From assembly GCA_008360975.2 (NCBI GenBank), contig CM039184.1:43533797-43597796 (forward strand): DNA of 64,000 nt, in the 5' to 3' direction. Made by a program: the position numbers and the translations under genes. Shown here piece by piece: positions 1 through 12,400 of the stretch (its first letter is position 1; every line of letters begins with the position of its first letter). The notes beneath the pieces were generated by a model. The model did not search any database, was not told the DNA's origin, and saw nothing but the letters and a program-made list of their open reading frames with translations. The DNA comes from Lichenostomus cassidix (Eukaryota; Chordata; Aves; Passeriformes; Meliphagidae).

Positions 1-49
1 GGGAGACAGCTGCCTTCTGAGAACAGGGCAGAAAACTGGGCCCAGTCAG
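1..49 (+). other. possible 3' end of an exon (splice donor only)
   Basis: The first 49 bases end in CAGTCAG followed by GTAAGTGAC at 50, a near-perfect vertebrate donor (CAG|GTAAGT). Two of the three forward frames are open across these 49 bases, but that is too short to mean anything. It could be the tail of a non-coding alternative 5' exon of DLC1, an exon of an unknown transcript, or a chance donor. The upstream part lies outside the window, so neither an acceptor nor a protein can be checked. Confidence 0.15.
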
Positions 50-3000
50 GTAAGTGACAGTTTGAGATAGAGACATTGCTGTATTCAGAAATTTAAAATT
101 TTGCATAAGTTTCTTCATGAATTTTTAAATTTTAAAAGTTACCTATTTGAGTATTCAACTAAAAGTGCATGATTACCACTGGAGCTGTTGCATCAGGTAT
201 CTTTTTTATATCAGGTGAAGAGCAAGCTAGCTGTGTAAATGTGTCAAAACCATTATGTGGAAGAATAGTCTGACTAAGTACTTATCCATATTTGATGTTA
301 TATGGCTCTACATATGAATATATATATATATACAAGTAGAGAAAAAAAAAAGGCAACCTGCAGGTATTTTATATATATGTATAGGTAGAGAGAGAAAAAG
401 GAATTCTATAGTTTTCTTTCTTAAAGAATAATCCAATGATTAGAGCAGTAAAATAGGGAATTGGATATTGTTTCTGTTCTTTGTCTCATTTCAGGCAAAG
501 GAATATTATTTACAACAACAATAGCTTTTAGTACCCCTCAGTACTTCTATTTTTTTTCATAAATTGCATGGTTGGGGTTTCTATTGATCAGGAACACTAC
601 TGAAGGTTTAACCTCAACCTTATAACCTGAAAGTTCATATTTCCATCAAAAAGGAAGGGGTCTGAGCTGAAAGTACTGTGGGAAGCTGGACCCACAGTAA
701 CTCTACTTTTACTATATTTGCTTTGACTGGATAAAAAAATTGTAATTCAGAATATCTGACATTTGGGTTTTGAGGAAAAATATGTGATTTGGAGAAAGGG
801 AATAAAGTTTTCTGGTCATTAGGTAAATTTTAAGCTCATATAGGAATATCTTGGAGTTGATGTAATGCAATAGTTGAGGGAAATTATAAATTGCTGGAGG
901 ATATTGTCATAGACTAATCCACACTTGTGGTTTAGGAATACATCTCATGTTGACTTTGTAAAGCCAGTTGGTTTCTATGAGTCACTTCATGTGACAGTGA
1001 ATTTGATTTTTACCAATTCCTCTCTTTTCTTTAGCAAATAAGTTATTTATTACAGATGATATAATATGTAGCCCCAAAACATCCATTTGAAATTATAATA
1101 TTAGAAGCATTGAATTTCTATATATGTGATACTTAAGCACTCTCCAAATGAAGCAGGACATAATGTTGATATACAGTCACACCAATAAACCAGTTAACGA
1201 ATTAAAAGGTTTGTGTTACTTCATTTACAAAGATGCAAATGTTTTGTGCAGATACATACCTTATTCTTTATTCTACTTCTCCCATGAAAAATGTGCTTTA
1301 AAATCGTATTTATGCTTCAGCTGATCAAAATCCAAAGCTTTTAAAGATTTAGGTATATAATCATGGAGTATGTATGAAAGCAAACCAGTGATGCCTGGAA
1401 ATGAAAGGCTTTATGCTTCCTCTGTGACCTGCAGTGCACCCTGTGAATCATTCATTTTCCAAGCATTAACCTAAGATTATTTTTTTTATAAAATATATAC
1501 TCTTACTTTCTTTTTGTTTGTTTTAAACTAAAACAGCAAAAACACACTTTGTTTTCTCTGCAACACTACCATAACTAATGCTAATACTAGAACTAAAATG
1601 GGAGGAGATTCTCCGTGCCTGGACTGAACCTATTTCACTTTTGATGTATATCTGTAATTCTTACCATAATCCCCAAGCCTATACACATGACTGTGATACA
1701 TGTGGGGGATTCTAAGTGACCAAACTTTATTTTTTCTTGTCAGCTCCATAAGACTCATCCAGCAGGATGTTTCTGTCTCTGTTCATAACTGGCAGTCTTG
1801 AAATCCTGATCTTCTAAGCTTGTTTTCATGGGACATGTAGATTACCCTGAAGTCCCAGTGATGAGGAAGGCTTGTATGCTTCAGCACTGGAGAGAATCCT
1901 TTGCTTTTCAAAGGATTACATCCTCATGGGCAACGTTCAGTGCTGTTCTGGATGCAGAGGGGTTAAGCAGCAGAGAGAGATGGTACGTGGTGGTTTCAAT
2001 GCTTTGTCCAATTAGGTTTGATAAAGAATTGTGTACAAAAGCAACAGTCAAGGGCAACGGGGAGCTGCTTTAAAAGAAAAGAACAGATGCTGAAGACAGA
2101 TTTATGCTCCAGGTGAATGGTATAATAAGCTTCAGGAAATAATGCAAAATACAGCAGAGCCTTTTAAACAGTGTTCTGTGTATAATTTTCTGTGTTTTCT
2201 CTGCGTGGGCTGCATCCTTCTATGGAACGTCTGACATGCTGGTGTTCTGAATGTACCTGCATACATCCTGGGAGAGAAGGTGTGGCTGAACTGAGACACT
2301 TAAGCATTAGCACATAATACATATTGAAATAAGGAATACATTTCTTACTTTATTACTGCTTTTCTATTTGGATGGAACTTGGAGGCCAACTTGAAAATCC
2401 AAGGAAATATTATTTAAAGATATTTTACATCTTGTATTATTAATTTCTCTCATTCGAAGTTCCCCTAAAAAAGCATGAAACATATTATACCAGAATGATT
2501 TTATATGTATATCCTAAACCTTACAAGAGCTACTGGTTGAGGACCTATTCCCCCCTGTCCCCCCTGCCACCCTTGGTTTTGAGGATCTTATCTTCTGTTC
2601 CTGGTGTGCTGAAAGGCCTATTCCTCCCATATACCTCTGCTGGGCTAAAAGCCATCCTACAGGGCAGGACTGGACAGATACAACAGGACAGTGGGGGTGA
2701 TCAAATTAGCAATGAGATAAAGGCTTTTTATTAGACATTGTCCACACACTTATGTCTTTTTGCTGTGTTTTCACAATTGTGTCCTCATGACACATCCTTC
2801 ATATAAAGTGCACAGCACCTTTTGAGTAATCTGATGTTTATTTGTTCTACTGCATGACTAGGGTTCTGATATTGCTGCACTTTGGGATACAGCATAAGAG
2901 AACCTGACTGCAGCCTACAGCCTCTGCAGTCACTCTGAAACTTCCAAGGTTCCTCTCTCACCATCCCATTAGTCATCTTTCCCATGAAAGCCCTCACACC

Positions 3001-4069
3001 ATTTTTAATGGGGTAAAGAAATCATTTTAGTTTGGTGACCATAAATTGCACTGCTTTAGAAGATGTATTTGACAGTTTACTACACTCTGGCATCAGCTCT
3101 CTGAACTAAATCCCTGCTAGGGAATTTCACATCAGTTCAGTCAGTATTTCGGGCAATTAATCTACCATTGGAGAAGAGACTAATGATGTAGACCATTTGC
3201 ATTGAGTGGACTCTTTTTTCATGCTTTACGATCCTTTTTTCTGAGCCCATGAGATAAACTGATGGGTTGACAGCTGCCATGCCCCATTGCTGAGGTGACC
3301 AGCAGCAAAAATTCAGGATAACCAAATGTACTCCGGTGAAGATTTGCACAGAGCTCACCTCAGAATTTCAGAGCAACATGAAATCTCCCCAAGCAGTTCA
3401 GAAGCACACAAACCTTCATGTATGAAAGGTCACTCAGTCTGATGGCAAAATGCCAAAATATTTAGTGCAGACAGTGCAGTAGATACGTGGCTTAATTTCA
3501 AGATCATGGTGCCATCACATAATTTATCAATCCCCAGCCCAGTTTTAGCAACCTGGGCTACTTTTAACAGAGAAAAAACAAGACATGAAAACTTCTGGAG
3601 CTTGAATAGTACTGTGAGTCCTCCTTGTTTAGGATGGCAGTAGGCAGTCTTCCAGGACAACACACTGAAGGAAAATAAGGAATTTATTCATTTCTTCCCG
3701 TCACCAAGCACATGTTTAGTCACTTTCTATAAAGCAGGGCTTCAGCAAATATAACAGCTGCTTTGAAGATGTCTACCATAACCATGTGTCCCCTTCCTCC
3801 TTCTTTCCCTGAGTTTTTACTTTTGAGCATGATGTCATGTGGTGTGGAATATCCCTTTGGCCAGATTGAGTCAGCTGTCTCCTCCCAGATTCTTGTAACC
3901 TCCAGCCCTGCTCTATGAGGGAGGCAGAGTCAGGGGGAAGAAAACCTCAATGCTGTGTAAGCACTGTTCAGCCACTGCCAAAATATTTGTGTGTTATCCA
4001 CACAGTTGTGGGGTTTTTTTCCCACTTTAGGAATACAAGAAGTTGTGGCAACATGAGGTAATAGTGTTA
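50..4069. other. non-coding flank, no gene seen
   Basis: AT-rich sequence with only short chance frames, none with a recognisable protein. The only structure I noted is an AT dinucleotide run at 318-332 followed by purine-rich stretches near 342-400. I did not recognise an interspersed repeat. Old repeats diverged beyond reading by eye may be present. Confidence 0.5.
318..332. repeat. (AT)n simple repeat, short
   Basis: About 7.5 uninterrupted AT units, with a second looser TA-rich stretch near 370-383. Ordinary microsatellite-type sequence. Confidence 0.8.
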
Positions 4070-4560
4070 ATACAGCTTGGTGTCTTGATCAAACCTGCTG
4101 AGGGTGCACTGAGTCCCACTGTCCATGTCACCAACAAAGACATTAAATGCTGCCAGTCCCAATACCTATCTGTATTGCTCTCCACTTGCACATTGTGCTG
4201 CTGACCTTAGCTCTGAGTGCAACCAGCCAGACTCTTCTTTATCCATGGAGTGGTCTGTCCATCAAATCCATATCTCTCCAGTGCAGACACAAGGATGTCA
4301 TGTGGGACAGTGTAAAATGCTATGCACAAGTACAGGTAGATGTCAGTCACTCTTCCCTCATCCACTAACTCTATATCCATCATAGAAGGCCACCAAATTT
4401 TTCAGAAAGAATTTGCCCTTAAAGAAGCCATGTATGCTATCACCCATCACATCTTTATTTTCCATGTGCCTTATAATAATTTTCTGGAGGATCTGATCCA
4501 TGGTCTTGCCAGGCATAGATGTCATACTAACTGACTTGCAGTTCTGTGCTTGTGGAGGAT
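4070..4560 (-). mobile_element. CR1 LINE fragment, reverse-transcriptase region, old
   Basis: Read on the + strand this matches, at moderate divergence, the antisense of the CR1 non-LTR retrotransposon pol region that is abundant in birds and reptiles. Diagnostic stretches in order are 'tgctgagggtgcact', 'gagtggtctgtccatcaaatcc', 'tgtgggacagtgt', 'atagaaggccaccaaattt', 'ttattttccatgtgcct' and 'ggaggatctgatccatg'. The element is truncated at both ends and broken by stops and small indels, so it is inactive. The short antisense frame at 4358-4630 overlaps it and is a remnant of the reverse transcriptase, not a host gene. Match made from memory of CR1 consensus sequences. Confidence 0.85.
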
Positions 4561-6250
4561 ATCTTGCTGCTGAAATGTTGCAATTAAAACCTGCAGAGAA
4601 AATACTATCTAGAGAGATTCTATGACACACTTTTCATGTATTATAAGAATTAATCCACAACCCCACTTCATAAAATTGGTTTTTACTCTGCCCAAAGAGC
4701 ATATTATTGTTTCAAGTTTGAGTAGATGAAACAAAAAGATAGTGCCAAGAAATTGATCTGCTTACTGATAACAACAAAAGGCTGCATAGGATGTACCATG
4801 TGGTAGGAAATTATTACTGCAAAGCTGGTCAGTTTGAAAGCAGGAGAGCAGCAAAGAGTCACTGTGGAAGGAAAAACAGGAAAGTAGGTAAGGACAGATA
4901 AGAGCACTTTATGAAGCTATTGCTTAGGTTCAGGCAGAGAACTTCTCAGAACACAGAAGGAGAATGTGATTCTATATAAATCCTACAACTTATCTGCTCT
5001 TTTTACCACTTATACCAAGTGGAATCTGCTGTGGTAATTTTCAGAGTATAATCTGGAAAAATAAATTAAAGGTATTAACTTAGTACTTATTACCACATAC
5101 TTATAATAAAATCTGTTAAATCAAAAGATAAATAGCTACCAGCTGACACATCTTGGGAAGTGGGTAATGATGTCCACTTTGGGCTCTATGGTACAGCTTG
5201 TTGCATAGCAGGGAAGTCTTGGCTCTTAGTCCATATTTCTTTTTCAGAGTCAGCAGAAGCTGTCTTCATTTTTTCTTCCTTTGCCTAAATTGGTCATATC
5301 TGCCCAAACCTCAACCTGCAGTGTGTCTCACAGCAAAATCTTCTTAATGTGGGTGGATTGTGGGAATATTTTATGGCCAGTTTCTCATTCTTTTTGAAAT
5401 CAATGCTTTTGATTTGGCAATAAATTATATCCTAGTTATGACCCCATCCTTTTAGCAGCTCTCTCAATTCTATTTTGGTTCTGTTTCATTTCAGGAACTT
5501 ACTGAATCTGAATGTCCTTAGATTTTGTTGAAATTTATCTGCAGTTAAATTTAAAAATGCCAGCGTCAGCATAATACAAATGATCCAAATGTCAAAATGT
5601 AATCTAATGTTTGCTTTTAGAGCAGGTACCACTCACAGTCTAATCTTGGCTGTAAATTAATATGTAAAGAGGCAGGGGGCATCCAATATTGGCTTCCAAA
5701 GAGCAGAGACTACGCTTGTAATAGATTAATCTACTCTGCAGGGATTGAGAATTATTGGATAAGAGCTGGAGGATGCACAAACATCAAAACCCACCAATTT
5801 CATATGCTGTGGTCTTCCTGCACTTTCAAACACAGAATAAACCTGTTAATTGATAATAGTATGTGTGATATCTGAACTGAGAGTAATCTGGGTTGCACAT
5901 ACCTGACTATTCATGTCCTCATGTCATTTTCAAATAACTGAAATATATTTACACTGGTTTTCCTGCGGGATGTAGAGGCAGAGCAGCACAGTACACATGG
6001 AGAATCAGTTTAAATTTACTGGTAATCTCAAAATAACTCAGCTTCAAATGCCAACTGCATCATTACAACACTGTTGAGTGAGACACATCATACAGGGGGG
6101 CTGGATCAGGTTCAGCATGATTCTTTAGTATTTTGTTGGTTTGAGGTTTTTAGCTATATATTTTAGGTGTCTTTCTTTGTATTCCTGGATTCTATCTTTC
6201 TTGAGATCCTCATCCTCCTTAATAAATTAATGAGTTCTGATGCCTTATTA
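4561..6250. other. non-coding flank, no gene seen
   Basis: AT-rich unique-looking sequence with no frame of interest and no recognisable repeat. The 67-codon antisense frame at 4704-4907 has no recognisable content. Confidence 0.5.
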
Positions 6251-6460
6251 ATCATAGAATGGCTTGGGTTGAGAGGGACCTTAAAGACTATCTAGTTCCA
6301 AAGCTCTCACCATGGACAGGACACCTCCCACTAGACCAGGTTGCTCAATGCCCTATCCAACCTGGCTTTGAACATTTCCAGGGGTGGGGCATCCACAGCT
6401 TCTCGGGACATTCTGTTCCATTGTCTCACCACCCTTACAGGTAGCACCTTCCCTCATCCT
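6251..6460 (-). mobile_element. CR1 LINE 3' end fragment
   Basis: The segment opens with 'atcatagaatggcttgggttg', the reverse complement of the CR1 3' terminus, followed by 'gagagggaccttaaaga', 'ctagaccaggttgctcaa', 'atccaacctggctttgaac' and 'ggggcatccacagcttct'. This is the CR1 3' UTR read backwards. It is 5'-truncated, as most CR1 copies are, and fades near 6440-6460. The 61-codon frame at 6259-6444 lies entirely within it and is not a gene. Confidence 0.92.
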
Positions 6461-9400
6461 GCTATTTGACTGTACTACATCTCTGGGATTTTTGCAGTCA
6501 GGAGAAAGAACTTATTCACGCATATAACACAGTTTTGTAAATCACTTTGCAAGAGAATGGTACTGAAGATTATTTTGCCAGTCAGGTTGATGGAAATTGA
6601 GATTTTTTTTTCCCTAAATGACCTTTTATTGAGGGTACGTTATAATTAAACCATTTTGCAATCAGGCCTTCATGTTATGCTTTCTTAGTTTTCATAGCTA
6701 ATATGTTTTGAACTCTAAATTATTTATACATTTCTCAGATGACAAAAATACATACTTATCTCTATCCTTCTCTCAACATTTTCAGTCTCCTTTGCAACTC
6801 TTGACTTTTTTTTTCTCTGAATTCCCTTTAATTTGCTGACAATCTTGTGAGAACAATGCACCAAAGTGTTCCTGACTCCACTATTTTGGGCGTATGACTT
6901 TGAGAGGAAGGGTTATCAAGAGTAAGCTGTGCAGGAAAATGCTTAAAATCCAGTGGGATGGGGTGTTTTTTTACTGATTTCCACTTTTTCCATACTGACC
7001 ACGTGGGACTGTGACCAGTCAGACTGGTCTGACTGTATGACCAGTCTGTTTGAAGTAGTTAGAAAGTGCCTGTGTCTTAGTCATACTGACTGGCCACCAA
7101 CAAATCCTAAAAAACTTCTTTAAACTTCATCCGCTGTTTTTATTGTCTTGAGTCCAAGAAATGGAATGATCTGGATATTAGTCACAGATGTCTGTACTAC
7201 TTCATAGGGAGTATGGGTATTGCCCAGATGTTGTGTGAGCTTTCTGGACTTCCACAGTCCAAAGGGGGAGGGAGAGAAGACACACTGACACAGATGTATA
7301 TATAAAAGTTCACTTGTGAGTGAGCTCATCAGCCAGTATTTTTTGATGATGGGCTTTGGAATGATTTAGTGAGGCAGTTATATTTAGGCATATTTAACTT
7401 TTTGTGGGTGTGCAGACAAATATTTGCTATAGCTCTATTTCACCTTCCACATGCTATAGTATATTAAACCACAAAACCACACTGGCATAGTTAAAGGGTG
7501 GATATTTAACATTATGCTCTACTTGGAATAGATGTTGAGGAGGGACAGGGGCGTGGTTTTGTATGTGCTTTTTTGGTTTGTATGTTTTGGGTTTTTTCCC
7601 TGCAACTGTGCATGCCCACTAGCAACTTCTTTTCAACATTAAAATCCTATCATTGGTGACACTGTAACTTAGGGGTTCAATTACAATGGACAAAATTACA
7701 AAATGGCCACCTAAGTTTGTGATGGCTCTGAACATGAAAATGCATCAAAATATTTTCTCATTCAACATAGGAACTTAATGCCAAAAAATATTAAAATATA
7801 CAATTCTGTGTTTATTTGCAAAAAGATTTGATGTGAGTATTGTTCATATTGAATTTTTATGAACAGTGTGGAAAAAAATCAAATTCAATACCAGTAACCT
7901 ACATTACTGCTACTCAGTTAATACTAATTGGTACCAGTCTTAATCTGTATTTGTAGTTTCCTCAGAGGTTGCTTCATTGAAGAAACATGCACGGAACAAA
8001 ATATTTCTTCATTAGGCTGGTGTTGAATTGAAATTTGTGTGTTTGGCTCCTGTTTCTTGAGTGAAGCGTCCTTGCTTAACAGGAAAATCCAAGAGAGAGG
8101 AGAAGCTTCTATTTAGTAAAAGAGACCTTACTACCCAGCAGTGTTTTCTGTAAAGTCTTGCTTTGACCTCAGGAACAAACGCTGCTAGCAACAGTTTACT
8201 TAGTTTTACTTGTGCATGATTTACCACTTTCATTCTTGTGACAGCTTCTTGTGTCATTTCTGCTGCTGTCTTCTGGCACCCTCACACTCATCAAATAATT
8301 TCCTTGTCAGACTCTCATGATTCTTAAAATACAGCTGTATCTATTGACACGATCCAAGTGTTCTCTTAGAATCAGAGTCATAGACTCCTGCTGATCTTAT
8401 CAAAACTTATTTTCTTTGACACAAAACTCATCAAACAATAAACTCAGGAGGCAGAGATAGAGAAATTTATTCTGTGCATTATGCTAATTTGCTATATATC
8501 TTGTTTTTGTGTCATGAAAAACCTAGGTCATGGAAGTAAGTCTGTAAAGACATAAATCTGGAATTAATTTGACTGCGCATGTAATTTTATATTTCCACTA
8601 ATAACTATTCTAAATCCCTGAGTGGCTCAGGAACACAGTGCCTGCTGACAATTGCAGTTAAATAATGAAAATACATGAAACTTCTCTAATATATCTTTGG
8701 TGTTGTAAAACTTAATAATAGGGGAAAGTTTCCTTTGAAATTACTTTATTAGAGCTGAATCATTGCTAATAGCATAGGAGGCTAAAGGCTTATTGTTTTT
8801 ACCTTTCTAAAAGATCCAGTAACACAACAAACTATGTAGCTAGACATGACACTGAATACTGTGCTCTCACAGAGCTCTCTACATCTTTTTTATCTTCCAA
8901 ACTGCTAATAGTACCTTACTCCCTAAACTAAATTGCATTCCTAACCTTGTATTTTGAACAATACTGAAGGCTTTCTCCAGATGTCTTGAAAGTACATTTT
9001 AGGAGATGACACAGGCAAACTATGTGTTAAAGTACATAATATGTATTACACTTCCATTGTTTATTTGTATGTTTCTTACTAAATGCCTTTCAAAAAATCT
9101 GTAGCTTTATTTGTATTGAATGTTGTGCATTAACTTCAAGTGCATCATGCACCAAACTGGCATATGATCACCAGAACAATTTATAACCTCATTGGCAGTC
9201 TGTGATTTATGTCATGGAATCATTTTACATTAGAGCTTATTTTGCCATGCACAAGTGGTCTTATAAGAAGGATATTTATGAATTAAGAGTGCAAAGGAAT
9301 GACATTTTCTTCCAAAGATAGCAGGTAGTAGGTGCTATGTCCTCATGTGTGGTGTTCATGCTTCTGTTTAGAAACCAAATGTTCCTCTGTACAGTTCCTA

Positions 9401-12400
9401 TTATGTACTTTCTTGTGCATTAACAGTAATTTCTTCAGTAAAACTAAGCTAGCTGTGCTACACCAAACTAGGCCTTGAATCATAGTATGATTCACAGCAT
9501 GGGAATCTAAATGTGCTATTGGGTATAATCCAACATAGCTCAACAAGTTCTATAATCATCTGTGGAGTTTGTTGGGTTCTTACAGGACCCAGTCTTCAGG
9601 ATGTGTGAGTGTCACAGACTGTATACCAATATGAATTTTGGAGCTTGAAATAAATCAGTAATTGAAAAGTATGGCTGGACTGGATTGGTGAAAATTATGG
9701 AGAGGTGAAGTAAGTCTGGTATCTGTTGCTGCTGATTATGATCTGACATGTTTAGATTTTGCTTGTCTTCCCTTTCTCCCATCTAAATTTGAGGAATAAA
9801 GTAAGTGGTAGAAAGTAGTGATTAGAAGAAACTATAATCTCAGGTTCATCTGATAGATGATTGACCCTGTGCCCTGTGCTCTACAGTGTATTTCATAAAT
9901 CTTTAGGGAATGTGCAAAAAGCAAAGCTTTTCTCCCTACTCCCTCATCATTAATTGTGAAGATTTGAGAACCTTCTTTGCTGTTCCCACAGTGTTCCCTT
10001 GTTCTGTTTAATCTTTACACTGACTCAGCTTCTGGCTTTTAGTCAGGCAGAAAAAGTCAAGTCATTGATGGAGAGTGAAGATTGCCATCTACTCTGGACT
10101 CACATGATCTGGGTATGTACATTGGACAGCAAAGAGAGAACCCACACAGGATCTTTCAATAACCTTTCAGATAGGTAGGAGAGCTTAATGGTTTATTTGA
10201 ACTGGATAAAGGAAGCAAGTTGTGGGGTATTTAATTAATAAACTAATTCCATGAATAAGTAAGTAGAGACTAAATCTTATGAATTATAAATACTGGTACT
10301 TAGAACCAACAAAAAAAAATGAGGTGGGAAAGAAAACTTTCAGGATTCAACCTCTCCCCCAAAAAATTGTCATCTTTCAAAAGATGGTTTTGGGAGTTTC
10401 TTTAGTTATGTCTGTCAGGATTAATCTCCAAATCTTCCTGAAGTTTCTTATCATGAATAGGCTTTAAATATGCTGATTCCAATTTGAACTATGCTGGAAT
10501 TTTACTGCAATGTGAGCAAAATCTCATGAACTGAGAAACTGGACCTGAACACTGAGCTTGTAACTCAGTTGTTCTCAAGATTTTTCATCTTGCAGACCAG
10601 CTCATTTTTCTAGTTCTCTCAGACCCCATGTGATATATGATTGCTTCCATCTGTTTATGAGGTTAAATTTCTGAACTGTAAGTGTGGAAGGAGAAATTCA
10701 GTTATGCATGCTGCTAGCTGAATAGGTCTGCCTAAAAGAGAAAAATGTTTTGGTAAAACTTGTATTTTCTCAAGTGTAGTCACTGTAAATCACTTAGGGT
10801 ATTAATTTCTAACTGTGACATAAATAAATTACAGTATACAGCCACATTCCTCTTTTTATGTTTTAATAATATTTGTCATGTCCTCAGAAATGCCAATGGA
10901 ATGACACCTTTCTGAGCAGAGTCATCTAGGCATCAGAGTCCTTTGTGACAGTTGCTGTGACTTGTATGAGGGTTTCTCTCTCACTAAGAAAAGTAGCTCA
11001 AAGTCCTGAAATTCACAAGTCTTAAGATTTGTGTTACTTGAGATGCTTAGTTCTCAAAAAAATTAGTGTTACATATTTGTCAATTTTCTCTGAATGACCT
11101 AACCTAACTAACGCCCTATTTATTACAATTATTGAAGGAGATGAGATTTTGATTATAAAGTTGGAGTCACTGACAAAAATAAATGTAAAACATTAAGGAT
11201 AGCTGGTATTTAACATTGTCTGTTAATGAGATACTGGAATATTTCAAACGGTACAGGTGAACTTTGGTTGGAGAAAAACTTGTTTTGCTTCACTGTCGCT
11301 CCTTTTCAGAAGGAACTTGTCTTCATATGCAGTCTTAGGAACTTTTTCTAGTTGGTCTCCATTAAGAACCCTGCCCAGTAACAGAACTCTGTGTCAGATT
11401 TGGCCATAATGATTTGGAGATATTCCCTTTAGTCCTTTAGAATTAGGATTTTCTTCCCTTGTTCCTTGAAGTTCATCTAGGAAGCATGGGAAAATGGGAA
11501 GTATACCCAAGAAGGCAGTACTGACTAAACTGAACACATCTTTATCTTCACCTTTTCAGGCTAATAAAATGCACAGTTTACTCAGAGCCTTTTAATCACA
11601 AGGGCCACCAGGAACAACTTCTCTCCAGAGTTTTGTGACAAGGCTAGTTCTTTCTAACTGCAAGATGGGAAAAAGATTTTAAAAATTGATCTTTAGAAAT
11701 TAAACTCAATGGACTTTGTGGGTTACCCAGATATGCAGAACAGCATATTCCGGTGTTTCCATTTGTGCTCTGCTTTGAATTCCCGTTAGTTTAGCATATT
11801 AACTTTGTGCTAGCCCTGTTAAGTTCATAACTTTTGCTTTTAGGTGTCTTCTAGGTAATTATGACAGTCAGTGCTGAATCAATACTTACTATCTTGAATT
11901 GTAAGGAAGGAAAAGAAATATCTCTCCTTAACACACAAAGGAAACCAAGTCACTGAGAATTTACCATAATATCTTCTTTTAAACTAAGCTGGCACAAAAT
12001 AGAAAGGCTGAGTTCACTGAAAAAAGTTTGCCTATGAGCCTAGCCAAGACAATTAAAACATTGATCTTGGTTAAACAAACAAGAGTTCATGTCTACTATA
12101 CTAATACTGTATGTTTTTAATGCAAAATTTGATACAATAAAGACAAAAACAAGTACAAAAAAAGCATTGTGGAAATCAGTGGATATAAAAGTGATTGATA
12201 CACCTTATCTTGATATATATTTGTATGTCTATGTGACTAAACATGAATAGAGGAAACAACTTGAAATGAAAACTCCATGCAAAAGAGTACAATACATGTC
12301 CTTGACATATTTATCAATTTGAATACCTAGAAGTTTTGTTTGAACAATTTCTGTGATATCTGGAAAGCATTCCAGATGCCTGCCTCTCTCTCAGAAAAGC

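Noticed and set aside
4125..4630. Several small forward and reverse frames at 4.1-4.6 kb
   Set aside because: They lie within or at the edge of an old CR1 reverse-transcriptase fragment, and none is intact.
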